Below the pieces are notes generated by a model. The model was not told the DNA's origin, made no database searches, and saw only the letters and a program-made list of their open reading frames with translations. A DNA stretch of 17,468 nt from Rhizophlyctis rosea (lineage: Eukaryota > Chytridiomycota > Chytridiomycetes > Rhizophlyctidales > Rhizophlyctidaceae): NCBI GenBank assembly GCA_027596075.1, contig JADGJC010000547.1, forward strand, positions 857-18,324. The letters are read 5' to 3'. Below are positions 8,593 through 17,468 of this stretch, piece after piece (within the stretch, counting starts at the first letter, position 1; each line of letters begins with the position of its first letter). The translations under genes were made by a program, and so were the position numbers.

Positions 8593-8648
8593 GGATGGAT
8601 GGATGGATGGTCGTTGTCGTGTAAACGTGGGATGGATGGATGGATGGA
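8593..8648 (+). repeat. Double (GGAT)4 microsatellite, copy A
   Basis: Four GGAT units (8593-8608) and four more (8630-8645) flank a 21-bp spacer that includes TCGTTGT. The same two-array layout, with four units each and GTCGTTGT in the spacer, recurs at 16115-16166. Confidence 0.9.
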
Positions 8649-8800
8649 AAGTAGGTGGGAAGCAGGAGAAGGAAGTGAAGATGGACTTGACCAGTTCGCC
8701 GGTGTTGTCAATCATTGACCACTGGCTGCGTCATTGATGAGATCAGCGATCACGAGATTTGTGGCTTGTATGATTGGTAAGCAACATCAGGGTCCTAGCA

Positions 8801-9395
8801 CCCACCTCCCTTCCACCCTGAAAATTTCTTGCATTATAACCTGCCGTTGCACGAAATACCGGATGGATTTCAGCATAATACTTCGCTCTTATGACCATCA
8901 TGCACAACCTGCGAACCTCATTTATTCGATAATCCATGATATCCACAGTGTGGAGTTTTTGACTGTAACGCCGTCCGGGGACCAATCCTGCAAATGGGAT
9001 CCGCCAGTCCTGGTCTAGTCTTTTTTCTTTCACTCCAAAATGAGAACTCTTCCTTTTTTTTGTCGCCACAAACCATGCTGCCATTCTTCTTCGCAATGTA
9101 CCATTTACTGGCGCCTCGCAAGTTCGAGTAAATTATATAACAGGGGGTGTAGCTCCTTTTTTCTGATGCAATGAGATTCAAATTAATGGCGGAAAGAAAC
9201 CTACGGACTCCCATTGTTACGTTAACCATTTTAACCGCCCTGGCGCGCCGCAATGCGGGTGCTTTCCTTTATACGAATCTTCCAAGATCTTGCCTTTAGG
9301 CTTTCGAGCACTCAAGAGTCGATATGATCCTGTAGATCGTTCCATTGTTGAGCAAATACCTTAACTCTTACTAAGCTGGCCAGGTACCGCAAATT
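8801..9395. other. Region without recognised genes
   Basis: This is about 600 bp just beyond the end of conserved tract A. Open frames of up to 117 codons overlap on both strands, and none has recognisable motifs, splice sites or coding composition. Nothing supportable is seen. Confidence 0.4.
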
Positions 9396-9710
9396 TCATG
9401 AACTCTTCCCCATATCATTGTCTCGCCATTGGGAATGATAAGAAGGAGCCCATATGGAAATGAAGTCCACCGACAACTCTGCTTCACCGCACACGTTGCA
9501 GGACCAGTCGCTATCCCTCCTCTCGGCCATCCTCCGACGCAGGCAATCCTCAAAGATCAGAGCCTCCTTCCCCATCATCGTCTGACAATTAGTCCCAAGT
9601 TCTCCCTCGGTGCCTGCCCTTCCCTTCGTGGTGATAGCGGCCTTGCTCGTCAAGGGACCCGCCGCCTCCCGAAACGATTTCCGTAGCTCGCCTGAATGGA
9701 CCTTATCAGT
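9396..9710 (-). other. Coding-like open frame with one CxxC motif, status unknown
   Basis: The minus strand is open for 104 codons. It contains a Met codon (at about 9653) followed by charged, protein-like sequence including FEDCLRRRMAERRDSDW and CNVCGE, then WAPSYHSQWRDND before a stop. Just upstream (to 9841) another minus frame reads DWKVCEICMHAAIGCRHWRCLD, with a cysteine/histidine spacing slightly like a ZZ-type zinc finger. The two frames do not join without a frame change or an unproven intron. It could be the remains of a zinc-binding protein gene, or chance. I assign no function. Confidence 0.25.
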
Positions 9711-9841
9711 TCATCAAGACATCTCCAATGGCGGCATCCGATTGCCGCATGCATGCAAATTTCACAAACTTTCCAGTCAGAAAGCAACGTGAACTGGTAG
9801 GCGCTTGAACTCATCGTCACTCGGGACTTGCAACATCTCAC

Positions 9842-10329
9842 TGAGTGTCAGGAAGTGTGTCTGCTTGTACATCGTTCTGCTCAGCCCCAACCCCGTGGAC
9901 TGTGCCGTTACGGAATATTACAATAACTTGATTTTCAGCTGCAGGCGACGATATAACATTCGTATGAGCAGCCAAGCGCGTAGGATATTCATGAATTGAA
10001 CGCATGGATGCCAATTCATTCCTTTGATTGCATAGCCTTCCATTGAGGCTACAATGAATCTACTATAGGCAGCTCCGCACTCACGTTGAAGGTCATGTGG
10101 GTAGTCAGCTACATGGCATGCATCCAAAGAAAATAATTGGCCACCAACCACGACATCACAACCCGGTAAACCTTGAAGAGATGGAGCACAGCCACTGCCA
10201 GTACAATCCTCAGCCATACGCCCGCTTTTGTTTCCATGTTCTTTCTCTTCAATTCCTCAACGTGGATAGCGATCTATGAAGGTGTTCGGAACTGCTCTCA
10301 ACCTTAATATACTTTGCATGTTGTGCTAT
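9842..10329. other. Region without recognised genes
   Basis: This is about 490 bp with short overlapping frames on both strands and many stops. I see no gene, RNA or repeat that I can support. Confidence 0.35.
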
Positions 10330-10845
10330 GTTCCATCAGGACGTGGAGACAATGCCGACGTGGAATGGGCGCGGAGGAACAGGGAACAGATTGGGAGGAG
10401 CGTCGCCGAAATCTTGAATGTAGTCGTCAACCGCAAGGTGTCTGACACCCGCGGCAACAGTATCAAAGTATGGATTCCGGCAGAGAGGGTCCCCTGTACG
10501 TCTACCGAAAGGGTGCCGCCCCTGATGTGGGCCTGGTCGCCGTCCCTGGTTCCGGAAGAACCTTCACCTACATTGTTCGCCCAATAATGGACAAAGGAGT
10601 CGTGAAGAAAGCGGGGTTTTGGTCATGGTGCAGGACGCATCCCCGATCCAGAAAACGCTCGAGAGAGGTCACCGCAGCTGGGAAACGTGCGAGGCAGCTT
10701 TGGCGGTGACCAAGCTCAAATCCCGCGCGCTTTCGACGACGCGTTGGTCGTGCTCCAGGAAGCGGTCGCCTGCAAGGACATCGACACTGTGGTGTTAAAC
10801 CTCCAAAGACATGGATGGGATCGTAACGATAGTGGCGGTGATGCG
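10330..10845 (+). pseudogene. Probable broken coding region, family unknown
   Basis: Protein-like stretches follow one another in three plus-strand frames. DVEWARRNREQIGRSVAEIL and VVVNRKVSDTRGNSIK lie in one (about 10345-10467). GPLYVYRKGAAPDVGL and VAVPGSGRTFTYIVRP lie in another (about 10489-10605). QKTLERGHRSWETCEAALAV lies in the third (about 10640-10710), and FDDALVVLQEAVACKDIDTV lies back in the first (about 10730-10800). The region is GC-richer than its surroundings. The switches are too close together for introns. A long minus-strand frame (10568-11188) is Arg/His/Pro-rich, as expected of an antisense shadow. I do not recognise the family. Confidence 0.35.
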
Positions 10846-10890
10846 TCTTGTGGTCACCTGCAAACTGAGAAGAAAACTCTGCAAGTGAGC

Positions 10891-10960
10891 CGTCGCGTAG
10901 ATGTTCCGAGCCGTCGGGGAACATCCCGTTGCGTAGATGTTCCGAACCGTCGCGGGGGTC
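10891..10960 (+). repeat. Two-copy tandem repeat of 36 bp containing an inverted repeat
   Basis: GCGTAGATGTTCCGA occurs at about 10895 and 10931, followed by (G/A)CCGTCG in each. The first copy also contains GATGTTCC and GGAACATC (about 10900-10925), which are reverse complements around a short loop. It lies just downstream of the broken coding region. Confidence 0.75.
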
Positions 10961-11204
10961 TAGTGCGTTACCGTGTAGTCGTTCAAGTTGATGCTGTGCC
11001 AAATTTTGTTTAAGACTGGTATGTCTCTTGGATACAATGTCCCGTACTATATTTTCACGCTTGTCGGAAATTGAAATGACCATGCGAATCATCGGACGTC
11101 TTGATTGTCTATTCCACCCCAGCATCTGCGACTTCCACAACGTTTTCGGGTAATAAGTTGATCTATTAATGGCCATCATCATTGGCATTTATATCATGAA
11201 GCCC

Positions 11205-11212
11205 TATATAAG
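11205..11212 (+). promoter_or_regulatory. TATA-like sequence with no gene behind it
   Basis: TATATAAG lies about 66 bp before ATG 11278, which has a good start context (CACCATGC) but opens only nine codons before a stop. This may be the surviving promoter of a lost gene, or chance. Confidence 0.2.
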
Positions 11213-11280
11213 AAGGTCCAAAGTCAGTCGCGTTGTCGTTCTCTCATCTTGAGTACGGTCTTAAGCTGTGATCACCATGC

Positions 11281-11784
11281 CTAAGCAAGATCGCAATGTT
11301 TCATAGTTGCAGGGTGACGAGGGAAGTGTCCTACCAGACTTCCATTCAGTGCCAATGTAAATAATGTTGCGTACTTTCCCAATCGGTGTATATCATTCGT
11401 GAGCTCAAATGGGCCATCTTGGTCGAAGGGATGCAAACGGTGGGCAACAGGAGCGCGAATTCCACCAAGTTGCTTGTAGTCACCAATGGAGCTCGATTGG
11501 AAGCCCACTGCCGATACACGCGTAGTGAATGTTTTTGGCTCTGGGTAGAGAAGTAGAACGATTTGGCATGTGCGGAGGCGCTATTGTCTCGTCGTGTACC
11601 GGGGTGTTCCTCTCCGGAAGGTCATGATATCATACCAAACATTGATGCACAGTTCATGTTGGGAGTTACTCCTTACTTCATTCAAGCACTCCATAATCGC
11701 GCAGTCCTTTCTGCATCTGCTCGATCCGCAATGTCGTGCTGATTTAGCGCGAAACAGACTCAATGAATAATACGGGATCATCAC
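11281..11784 (-). pseudogene. Coding-like minus-strand frame with one internal stop
   Basis: One minus-strand frame runs 168 codons from 11784 to 11281, interrupted only by a TAG at 11581-11583. Downstream of the stop it reads QIVLLLYPEPKTF, then IGDYKQLGGIRAPVAHRL, HPFDQDGPFELTNDIHRLG and KYATLFTLALNGSLVGHF, which is protein-like rather than random. Upstream, a different frame (to 12007) holds TMLEVLYDYSFTSANGLAFY. The pattern suggests a decayed gene on the minus strand. I cannot name the family, and chance remains possible. Confidence 0.3.
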
Positions 11785-12936
11785 TGAACACCCTGTAAAA
11801 AGCCAATCCGTTGGCCGAAGTGAAAGAGTAGTCGTAAAGGACCTCCAGCATCGTTTGCTGACAATTGATGTTATCCCTCGATGGTTTGAAAACTACTTTT
11901 TCTCGTCCTTTCCCAGCAGAATGTTTGTTCGTTGGGCGTTCCCAGTGACACATGTACGATGTGGACCGCATCAACGGACTGATTGTTACCGTCTCTCGAA
12001 ATGCCATTCAGTGTCCCAGGCTTGGTAGGTGTTCATATATGCCGTCGCTAACAGTTCGGGCTCAAGGACGACTCTAAAACCCAGGGAGCAGTCATTATGG
12101 CTCCGTTGGCGGATCGTGCCGCTTGAGTTCCCGAGCTAAAATAGTTCCCGTTTCTTTCCCAGACACTCGCAATGAAGGAGATGTAAGAATTTTAGCGTGG
12201 TAGCCAGTTTCCATTTTAAAAACCTGTTCGCGGCGTTGGCTTTCATGACAAATACTGCCCTTCAACAATTGCGTGTCTTTAACTTCCCTAACCCGGATGC
12301 AACGTCTGAGCAGTACCTCGATGCATGGATGATGCTTAACGCACGTGCCACAGCGGAGTTAGTTGGTATTGCACATATTCGCTCTGAGGAAACACGCTTT
12401 TCTTTCTTATGTCTTGTATGACTGCGTCCGGAAAGTCTGCGAGAGTTGGAGCCATGCAATACCTTAGCCTCATACCACGCGCAATAGCCTTCTGGCTCCG
12501 CATTATGCTCATGATGTTGATTGAGATGCTGATACACGTATAGCCAGGCTAGACATCAGAGCTATAGGGGACTTGACCTTTCGTACTTTGGCTGAAATGG
12601 TAGATGGAGCAAAGCAGGGTGAGGTGTGTTAGGCTAAACTTCCTGTGACTTACATGATGAGATATAAGCAGCGATCGTCCCCATGTTGCAATACTGGGTA
12701 CCTGCGCGAAATGATATTCAATCGAAAGGACGTCCTCTTCTTTTTGATATTTGAAAATTTTCATTCAATGGCAATAAGTCCTGCTGAGGCCGCTACATCA
12801 TTAAAAATCGGTGTACGAAGTGACCGAAGATGTATGCTGCAATTACACCTGCTTGCTCCTGCATTTCCATCTATTTCAGCGACAGGCGACAGATTGATAA
12901 ATGCAGTTTCGAAAGTGGGCGAAAAGTTACTTGATG
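11785..12936. other. Region without recognised intact genes
   Basis: This is about 1.15 kb of short frames on both strands. The most protein-like piece is a plus-strand frame around 12280-12420 (FNFPNPDATSEQYLDAWMML, then ARATAELVGIAHIRSEE), with nothing before or after it that I can join. No repeats, tRNA or rRNA were seen. Confidence 0.35.
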
Positions 12937-13370
12937 TTACGTAATGTTGTCTGAAAGTCGGAAAACCCAGAGACTCGAGAGTTTTGACAATGAGGGTGCA
13001 ATGATATCAGCGATTGTGTCACTGATCCGCAGCACGTGGCGCAGCATCACGACCTGCCTGGGAAAGTTCCCCGCCATAGCAGTACATCTCTCCCCCATTC
13101 CCGCAATGCTCAAAACCCTTTTCGTCAGTTTTCTCAGTAGAACTTATCGGAACACTTGTAGAAACTTGTCCATATTCGTGCATTGAGATTGAAGCCACAA
13201 CGTAGGTACAGTGCCAGTTTTGCTTCAGCTACTGCAGGGTCATTGGTGACTCGACACCCCTTGGCTGCACCCTTGTTCGTTCGCGAATGGAGGTGTGGAA
13301 GGCATATTGCCAGACAAAAGACTAAAATTTTGTACCGGTTTCATAGAATTGAAGAGTACCCGTCATAATA
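12937..13370 (-). pseudogene. Coding-like minus-strand island in two frames
   Basis: From 13143 to 12937 the minus strand is open and reads LLRKLTKRVLSIAGMGERCT, then PRQVVMLRHVLRISDTIADI, up to a stop. Just upstream, from about 13350 to 13134, a different frame reads RTNKGAAKGCRVTNDPAVAE then AKLALYLRCGFNLNARIW. The two frames overlap by about 10 bp, and no intron is possible between them. It looks like a frame-shifted remnant of one protein gene. The family is not recognised. Confidence 0.3.
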
Positions 13371-13628
13371 CCCGAACTCGTCTCAAGAACGCCTTTCTGT
13401 GCACCGTTTGTTTACCATATCCGTAGTATGTCGCGCGTCTTAGGATTATCGTCGGCTATGTCATATACTAACATGGTGCATGTTTGAACATTACAGTCTC
13501 TTATATCCCGCTCCGTCTTTCACATATCCTCATATTCATATTCAGGTTATTGGTTAACGGTACCTTCCCGATGGGCTTGTGATTGGAGAGACGCTTAGCG
13601 CAGACGCGTGCTCTATGGCAGACCACAG
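13371..13628. other. Upstream region of paralogue 2
   Basis: This is about 260 bp with no open frame worth noting. It should contain the upstream control region of paralogue 2. I could not align it convincingly with the region before paralogue 1. Confidence 0.35.
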
Positions 13629-13636
13629 TATATAAT
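13629..13636 (+). promoter_or_regulatory. TATA box of paralogue 2
   Basis: TATATAAT lies 53 bp before the ATG at 13689, in the right orientation and at a fitting distance for a core promoter with a short leader. Confidence 0.45.
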
Positions 13637-13688
13637 ATGATGTATGGCCTTGCTGAACAAATACTTCTATCTATTGTGAACTGTACAG

Positions 13689-15255
13689 ATGAACCCAGCG
13701 TCGCCAGCCATCGGATTCAATTTTCAAGACGCACTTGAGAAAGCAAAGGCGTATGTTTTGATGTCGATTTTGGCATTTGGCACGCTATTTCCAATGAAGA
13801 ATGTTATTGACTGTGATTTCTGCAGAACTGCTGCTCGCCTGAAAGCGGCAGCCACTCCAACCCCCGGTCCTTCCATCGTCGTCCCGGCACGACCGCCTCC
13901 GACGCCAAGCCCAAACACTTCTCCGCCTACGAAACGTTCGAACACGCAAACAACTTCCTCCCCCTCCCCTTCGCGTATTACATCCAGCATCATTGTCCTT
14001 GAAAACGAAGACGAGGAGGATGACCCTCATGGTAGGAAGGGAAAAGAGAATGCCTTTGTAGAAAGCTGAAAACTCAACGCACCTTCTTCCCTCCTCCCTA
14101 CATCTCCAGCCTTGGCTACCGTTGCCAGAACTAGGCTGGTCAGAACGCCTCCAACCCGTCTTGACCCTAACGCCTCACACCAACCGACATCCTCCTCTCC
14201 ATCCTCCAACTCTCCCACACAAATAACTCCAGCTTCCCCTATCCGCAATACCAACACCCCCACACCGAACGCCCGCTCCCGAACTGCCACCGCCATTCCA
14301 TCTCAAACCACCCTCCTTCCAAACCACAACCAAAACCCACCACCTAACGCAACTCCTGCACCTCCCAATCCTGCCGCCCCGGGCAGCAGCAACACCGCTT
14401 CCACTCTCCCACCACAAACACCGCAGACAGCAAACAATCCGTCAACCTCCATCGTCATAGCTCCACCCATGACAGCCCCTGGATACATCAATACCGCGGG
14501 AGTGCACTACTACGGTAACGCTGCGCGCTATGAAGCCGTTGCCGCCAGTGAAGCAGCAATCTACTCGCATGCCCTCGCTCAAGCCCACGCATGGAAAACC
14601 GCGCTAATGGGAGTGAAATCCCGCAACAATGAGTCGATGTATTATTCGATGGGCTTCGAGGATCGGGTGGTTGCCGCCAATGGGAGCATCTCTGTGAAGG
14701 AGAATCTGGTTAGGGGGCTTGAGACGGTCTGGAAACTCCTCCAAACCATTCACACCAGCATTGACCCACAATTCCCGAAACCTCTTTTCACCACCATGAA
14801 GAGCAAACTGACAAACGCCACATTTACAACTCACCACTGGCCTGACGACATGCGAGGTGCACATGAAAGAATTCCCATCCTAGGATCCATGGTCTTCAGG
14901 GACGGGGTGCAGGGGGCTGGAGGAGTACTTTCGCTCGCCTTAGCCTTGCGACATTTCTTTGTACACACCGACAAGCAGCAACAGCAAGCATCCCGGGGAG
15001 TTCATGAAGCTGTTATTGATCACAATCCAGCAGTAAGTGATGTGCCCTGATGTTGTTGAGATGTCAAAAATCATGCAAGGCTGACCATACCAATTGCAGA
15101 CATCAACCGACGACGTCAAGAAGAATCAAGTCCTTTTGATATTCCTTGGCATGTGCCCTCTCTTCCTATCCACCCTCTGCAGAACCGTTCGCGAATCACC
15201 GAACGTGCATCATCACATAGATTACGCGGACTTCTTTTATAGAAGATGGCACTAG
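13689..15255 (+). CDS. Unrecognised SIM- and TM-bearing protein, paralogue 2
   Basis: Model: exons 13689-13750, 13826-14031, 14110-15032 and 15100-15255 (1347 nt, 448 aa). Introns are GTATGT..CTGCAG (75 bp), GTAGGA..CTCCAG (78 bp, strong pyrimidine tract) and GTAAGT..TTGCAG (67 bp, CTGAC branch site). No known family is recognised. Residues 22-213 are rich in Pro, Ser, Thr and Asn. IIVLENEDEEDD (76-87) is a SUMO-interaction-like motif at the place where paralogue 1 has its own. Residues about 214-397 form the conserved domain; ENLVRGLETVWKLLQTIHTSI shares 15 of 22 residues with paralogue 1 over this stretch and the next residue. The last exon encodes VLLIFLGMCPLFLSTLCRTV (408-427), a likely membrane segment, and a short tail ending FFYRRWH, close to YFYREW in paralogue 1. 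A TATA box lies 53 bp upstream. Location is inferred to be membrane-anchored, possibly the nuclear envelope; function is unknown. Confidence 0.85.
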
Positions 15256-15429
15256 GTGGTGGATGTGGTGGTTGAGGCGGGAAGTGGGACATGACGTCTC
15301 TTATGCAGATAGCTAGAAGTAGACAAATAATGCGAAACGTGCAATAGAACCATTTTCACGTTGAAACCGACGGAGCGGCGTCAACTCTTCAAGGCAACAG
15401 CTAAAGAAACATTTGGAATTGAAGATGAT

Positions 15430-16320
15430 AGTGATATATTGTGAATATTATTACAAGTGTGAAACGACGACACCGTGCATCGCTCCACAGGATATCCAAA
15501 GTCAAAGTCGATCGTGTATTGCGTCATAGGATATCCAAACCCATGTCGAAACTTCTTGTATTCGTTGGAGTGATTGATAGTGTTGTCGAGCCACTGATTC
15601 TCGCCTGCGGGGAAGAAAAAGGTCGTCCGCCTTCCTCCACGCAGCCCTACCCTGCACCAACGATGGATGCAAGTCACCAGGTCGCTGCACGGCAAGGATA
15701 ACTGTCACACATTCCCTCGGTAACAATACCGGCAGAATGCTCACAAAAAGTGAACAAGGTGGAGCCCGGGGGAAGCGCAGGTCTTGTAAGCCGTCACTTG
15801 GTTGACAGCTCTCGTTCTGGGTGTGGGGGTAACGAACATCCGTCACCTCCAACCGATGACCGCCTATAACCAAGCTATCCGTTGGCCAAGCGGACACCTG
15901 AGGGAGAGCGGGCCTTGTCATTTATGCGAGACCCACACAACCGGTCTCTCGACATAAGCGCGTCTGTAGAATGGGGGAAATGGGGCTGAATGTTGAATGG
16001 GCCGATGGTCCCTCGGAGTTCGTAGTGGTGCGATGATGGAAGCGCGGCAATCGACGATGGGAGTATTGCAAGAAGGTAAGAGATGCGAGGAAGGTATGGG
16101 GGACGTGGTTTCGTGGATGGATGGATGGATAGTCGTTGTATTCTTAGAATGGATGGATGGATGGATGCGAAAAAGGTGACAGGAAGTGGAGTGCACGGGT
16201 GGGAATGCGATGGAGGATTGATGGCAATGACATCCTGCCTTGGCTTCCATCAGGTTCAGGATCACATATCAGATCGTGGCTTATGCTGATTGGTAAGCAT
16301 CAAGGGTCCTATCAAACCCC
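15430..16320. repeat. Conserved non-coding tract, copy B
   Basis: This is the counterpart of 7880-8800 with the same order of blocks, beginning about 175 bp after the stop of paralogue 2 (copy A begins about 320 bp after its gene). Copy B lacks the 36-37 bp tandem duplication of copy A. It has instead a repeated AGGATATCCAAA (near 15488 and 15528). The open frame crossing it on the minus strand (15921-15502) shares QNESC, GLQ and LR with the one in copy A but goes out of register in the next conserved block. That argues against a conserved protein. Confidence 0.75.
16115..16166 (+). repeat. Double (GGAT)4 microsatellite, copy B
   Basis: Four GGAT units (16115-16130) and four more (16151-16166) flank a 20-bp spacer containing GTCGTTGT. 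It matches the layout at 8593-8645, so the double array predates the duplication or moved with the tract. Confidence 0.9.
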
Positions 16321-17468
16321 TACCAATATTTCTGTGCATATCTTGCCATGCTAAGCGATGAACTCGAAGATTCACAACGGCAACGCAGTGCAGCTGGAAA
16401 TACAAGTCAAGGGGGTGAGAGGCACGCCATCAAATTGTTATTCTTTTTGGACGTCAAATGGTACACTACTGTACCGCACAAACTGATTGACCTCCATATT
16501 TTACATGTTCAAAGGGCTCAAAAACGTCGTCTCATTTACGGGCCCTCCTCATAAATCCTACCCTGTCACAAGATGAGCCGCATGCCGATAGTCGGGGTGA
16601 CACAATTTCCAATACTTTCAACTGAGATGTCTATGCTCATTCTTACTCTTTGGGAATGCACTCAGAAAGGCCGAGAAATGCGCTATGAAGGTCCCGACTG
16701 CCCTATGCTGGCAACTATGTCGTTTATGGTAGGGAAAAATTATTGCCAGCCCCCGGAGGTTCTACTGTTTGTGACGTAGGAAACAACCCTGGTGATAAGA
16801 TTCCTGAAGAATGCACACCTTGTTCTGCTCAACATGACCATGGAGTTCTCTCTCATAGCACCAGTCAAGTCAGGACGATGTGCTTGCCTGAGCAAGAGTC
16901 TTGCGATGACGGGTGGGCGACTCACCGGCCAATATCTTTCTCCCTTGGCCCGGGGTACTTCCGTAAGAAGTTAACTTCTTTCTTCAAGGTGACGTGTCAA
17001 ATTTATGAGTAGCACAAATTCTGCAGTGTACATTTATTCCAGTCATGCGCCGTTTATGAAGCACTTTGTCAACTATTGGTGGTCAGGAATGGTTTCACCT
17101 GAACCACTTGGTGGGAGTTTCCCTAAGGAGATTGTTGGTGTTGGGAAGAAGAATTGCGCAAGTGATCGGAATCATCGTGAGGAAGGGAGGGGTGATGCAG
17201 GCTGTATGCGAATGGTATGGGAACCTGGCGAAGGAAGACTGTGTTGAACATTCATCGGATACGAGGGAATTATATTCGAGGGGTGGAACTTTATATATGG
17301 AGAGGAGAGTGTGGATCAGGAAATTTCGAAAACGTTGGGTGCATACAACAGTTTAGTGGACGAAGTGGGTGCTTAGTATTCTCAGACAAGGTGGAACGAA
17401 CAATCTGAACGGACTTGGACTTTGGTGACTGAACGGAAAAGTGATTGGGGAGGATTCGGTTTATATAG
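16321..17468. other. Right-end region without recognised genes
   Basis: This is about 1.15 kb with overlapping short frames. The longest plus-strand frames (16743-17012 and 17066-17356) have no recognisable motifs, and the second could be the start of something continuing beyond the window. A perfect 16-bp palindrome lies at 16965-16980. I cannot support a gene here. Confidence 0.35.
16965..16980. repeat. Perfect 16-bp palindrome
   Basis: AAGAAGTTAACTTCTT equals its own reverse complement. It could be a dimer-binding site or chance. No neighbouring gene gives it a role. Confidence 0.6.

Larger units (their letters stand above)
7880..8800. repeat. Conserved non-coding tract, copy A
   Basis: This tract is collinear with 15430-16320. 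Shared landmarks in order are TGATATATTGT (7882 / 15432), GTGCATCGCTCCAC (7982 / about 15475), a block at 8130-8172 matching 15694-15736 in 34 of 43 bases, a block at 8226-8260 matching 15785-15819 in 30 of 35 bases, ACATAAGCG (near 8420 / 15950), a double (GGAT)4 array, and GTGGCTT plus TGATTGGTAAGCA followed by AGGGTCCT or GGGTCCT (near 8761-8795 / 16276-16310). Counts are by eye. Open frames exist on both strands, but the frame in one block does not line up with the frame in the next block between the two copies, so the tract does not look protein-coding. It may be a non-coding RNA gene, a regulatory region or a dispersed element. No terminal inverted repeats or target-site duplications were found. 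Confidence 0.75.

Noticed and set aside
8515..8718. MDGWMDGW-type peptides encoded by the GGAT arrays
   Set aside because: These are simple translations of a microsatellite with no start, splice or conservation evidence.
7880..8800. Reading the conserved tract as a classic DNA transposon
   Set aside because: I could find no terminal inverted repeats, target-site duplications or transposase motifs at either copy; it stays possible as a non-autonomous element of another kind.
10568..11188. 206-codon minus-strand open frame with repeated DGSEHLR
   Set aside because: Arg/His/Pro-rich composition is typical of an antisense shadow, and the repeat is just the 36-bp DNA repeat at 10891-10960 read on the other strand.
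1..17468. CRISPR arrays, bacterial operons or Shine-Dalgarno sites
   Set aside because: Introns, fungal protein families and spacing show a eukaryotic nuclear sequence; no regularly spaced direct repeats were found.

Overview
The window looks like a piece of a filamentous fungal nuclear genome, most likely Pezizomycotina. The evidence is short introns (about 54-157 bp) with GT..AG ends and CTRAY-like branch sites, loose gene spacing, a SelO protein of fungal length, a decayed F-box gene of the CxxCG-type family expanded in Pezizomycotina, and a histone H3 tail ending in the fungal form RRLRGERS. The order within Pezizomycotina cannot be fixed from sequence alone.

Layout, left to right. (1) 78-1070, minus strand: a five-exon gene for a heat-shock-factor-binding-protein-1 (HSBP1) type coiled coil that splices into an unusual 82-residue C-terminal extension. 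(2) 1424-2532, plus: a broken F-box gene spread over several frames. (3) 3140-5032, plus: an apparently intact, intronless SelO protein-AMPylase (yeast Fmp40 family), with Cys at the position used for selenocysteine in animals. (4) 5593-5826: a histone H3 relic. (5) 6108-7560 and 13689-15255, plus: two ancient paralogues of an unrecognised family (441 and 448 aa in my models). Each has a Pro/Ser/Thr-rich N-terminal half with a SUMO-interaction-like motif, a conserved domain of about 185 residues, and a separate last exon encoding a hydrophobic segment.

Each paralogue is followed by a collinear non-coding tract of about 0.9 kb (7880-8800 and 15430-16320). The tracts share sequence blocks, a double (GGAT)4 microsatellite and an end block. 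The best non-coding blocks match at least as well as the best coding block I checked, although the reading frames across them are not kept. This duplicated gene-plus-tract module is the main candidate for something undescribed here.

Between the modules (8800-13600) and at the right end (16320-17468) I recognise no intact gene. There are coding-like islands with in-frame stops or frame changes, which may be decayed genes or mobile elements, plus small repeats. Exon models are hand-made and untested against transcripts. The 5' exon of the first paralogue is the least certain.
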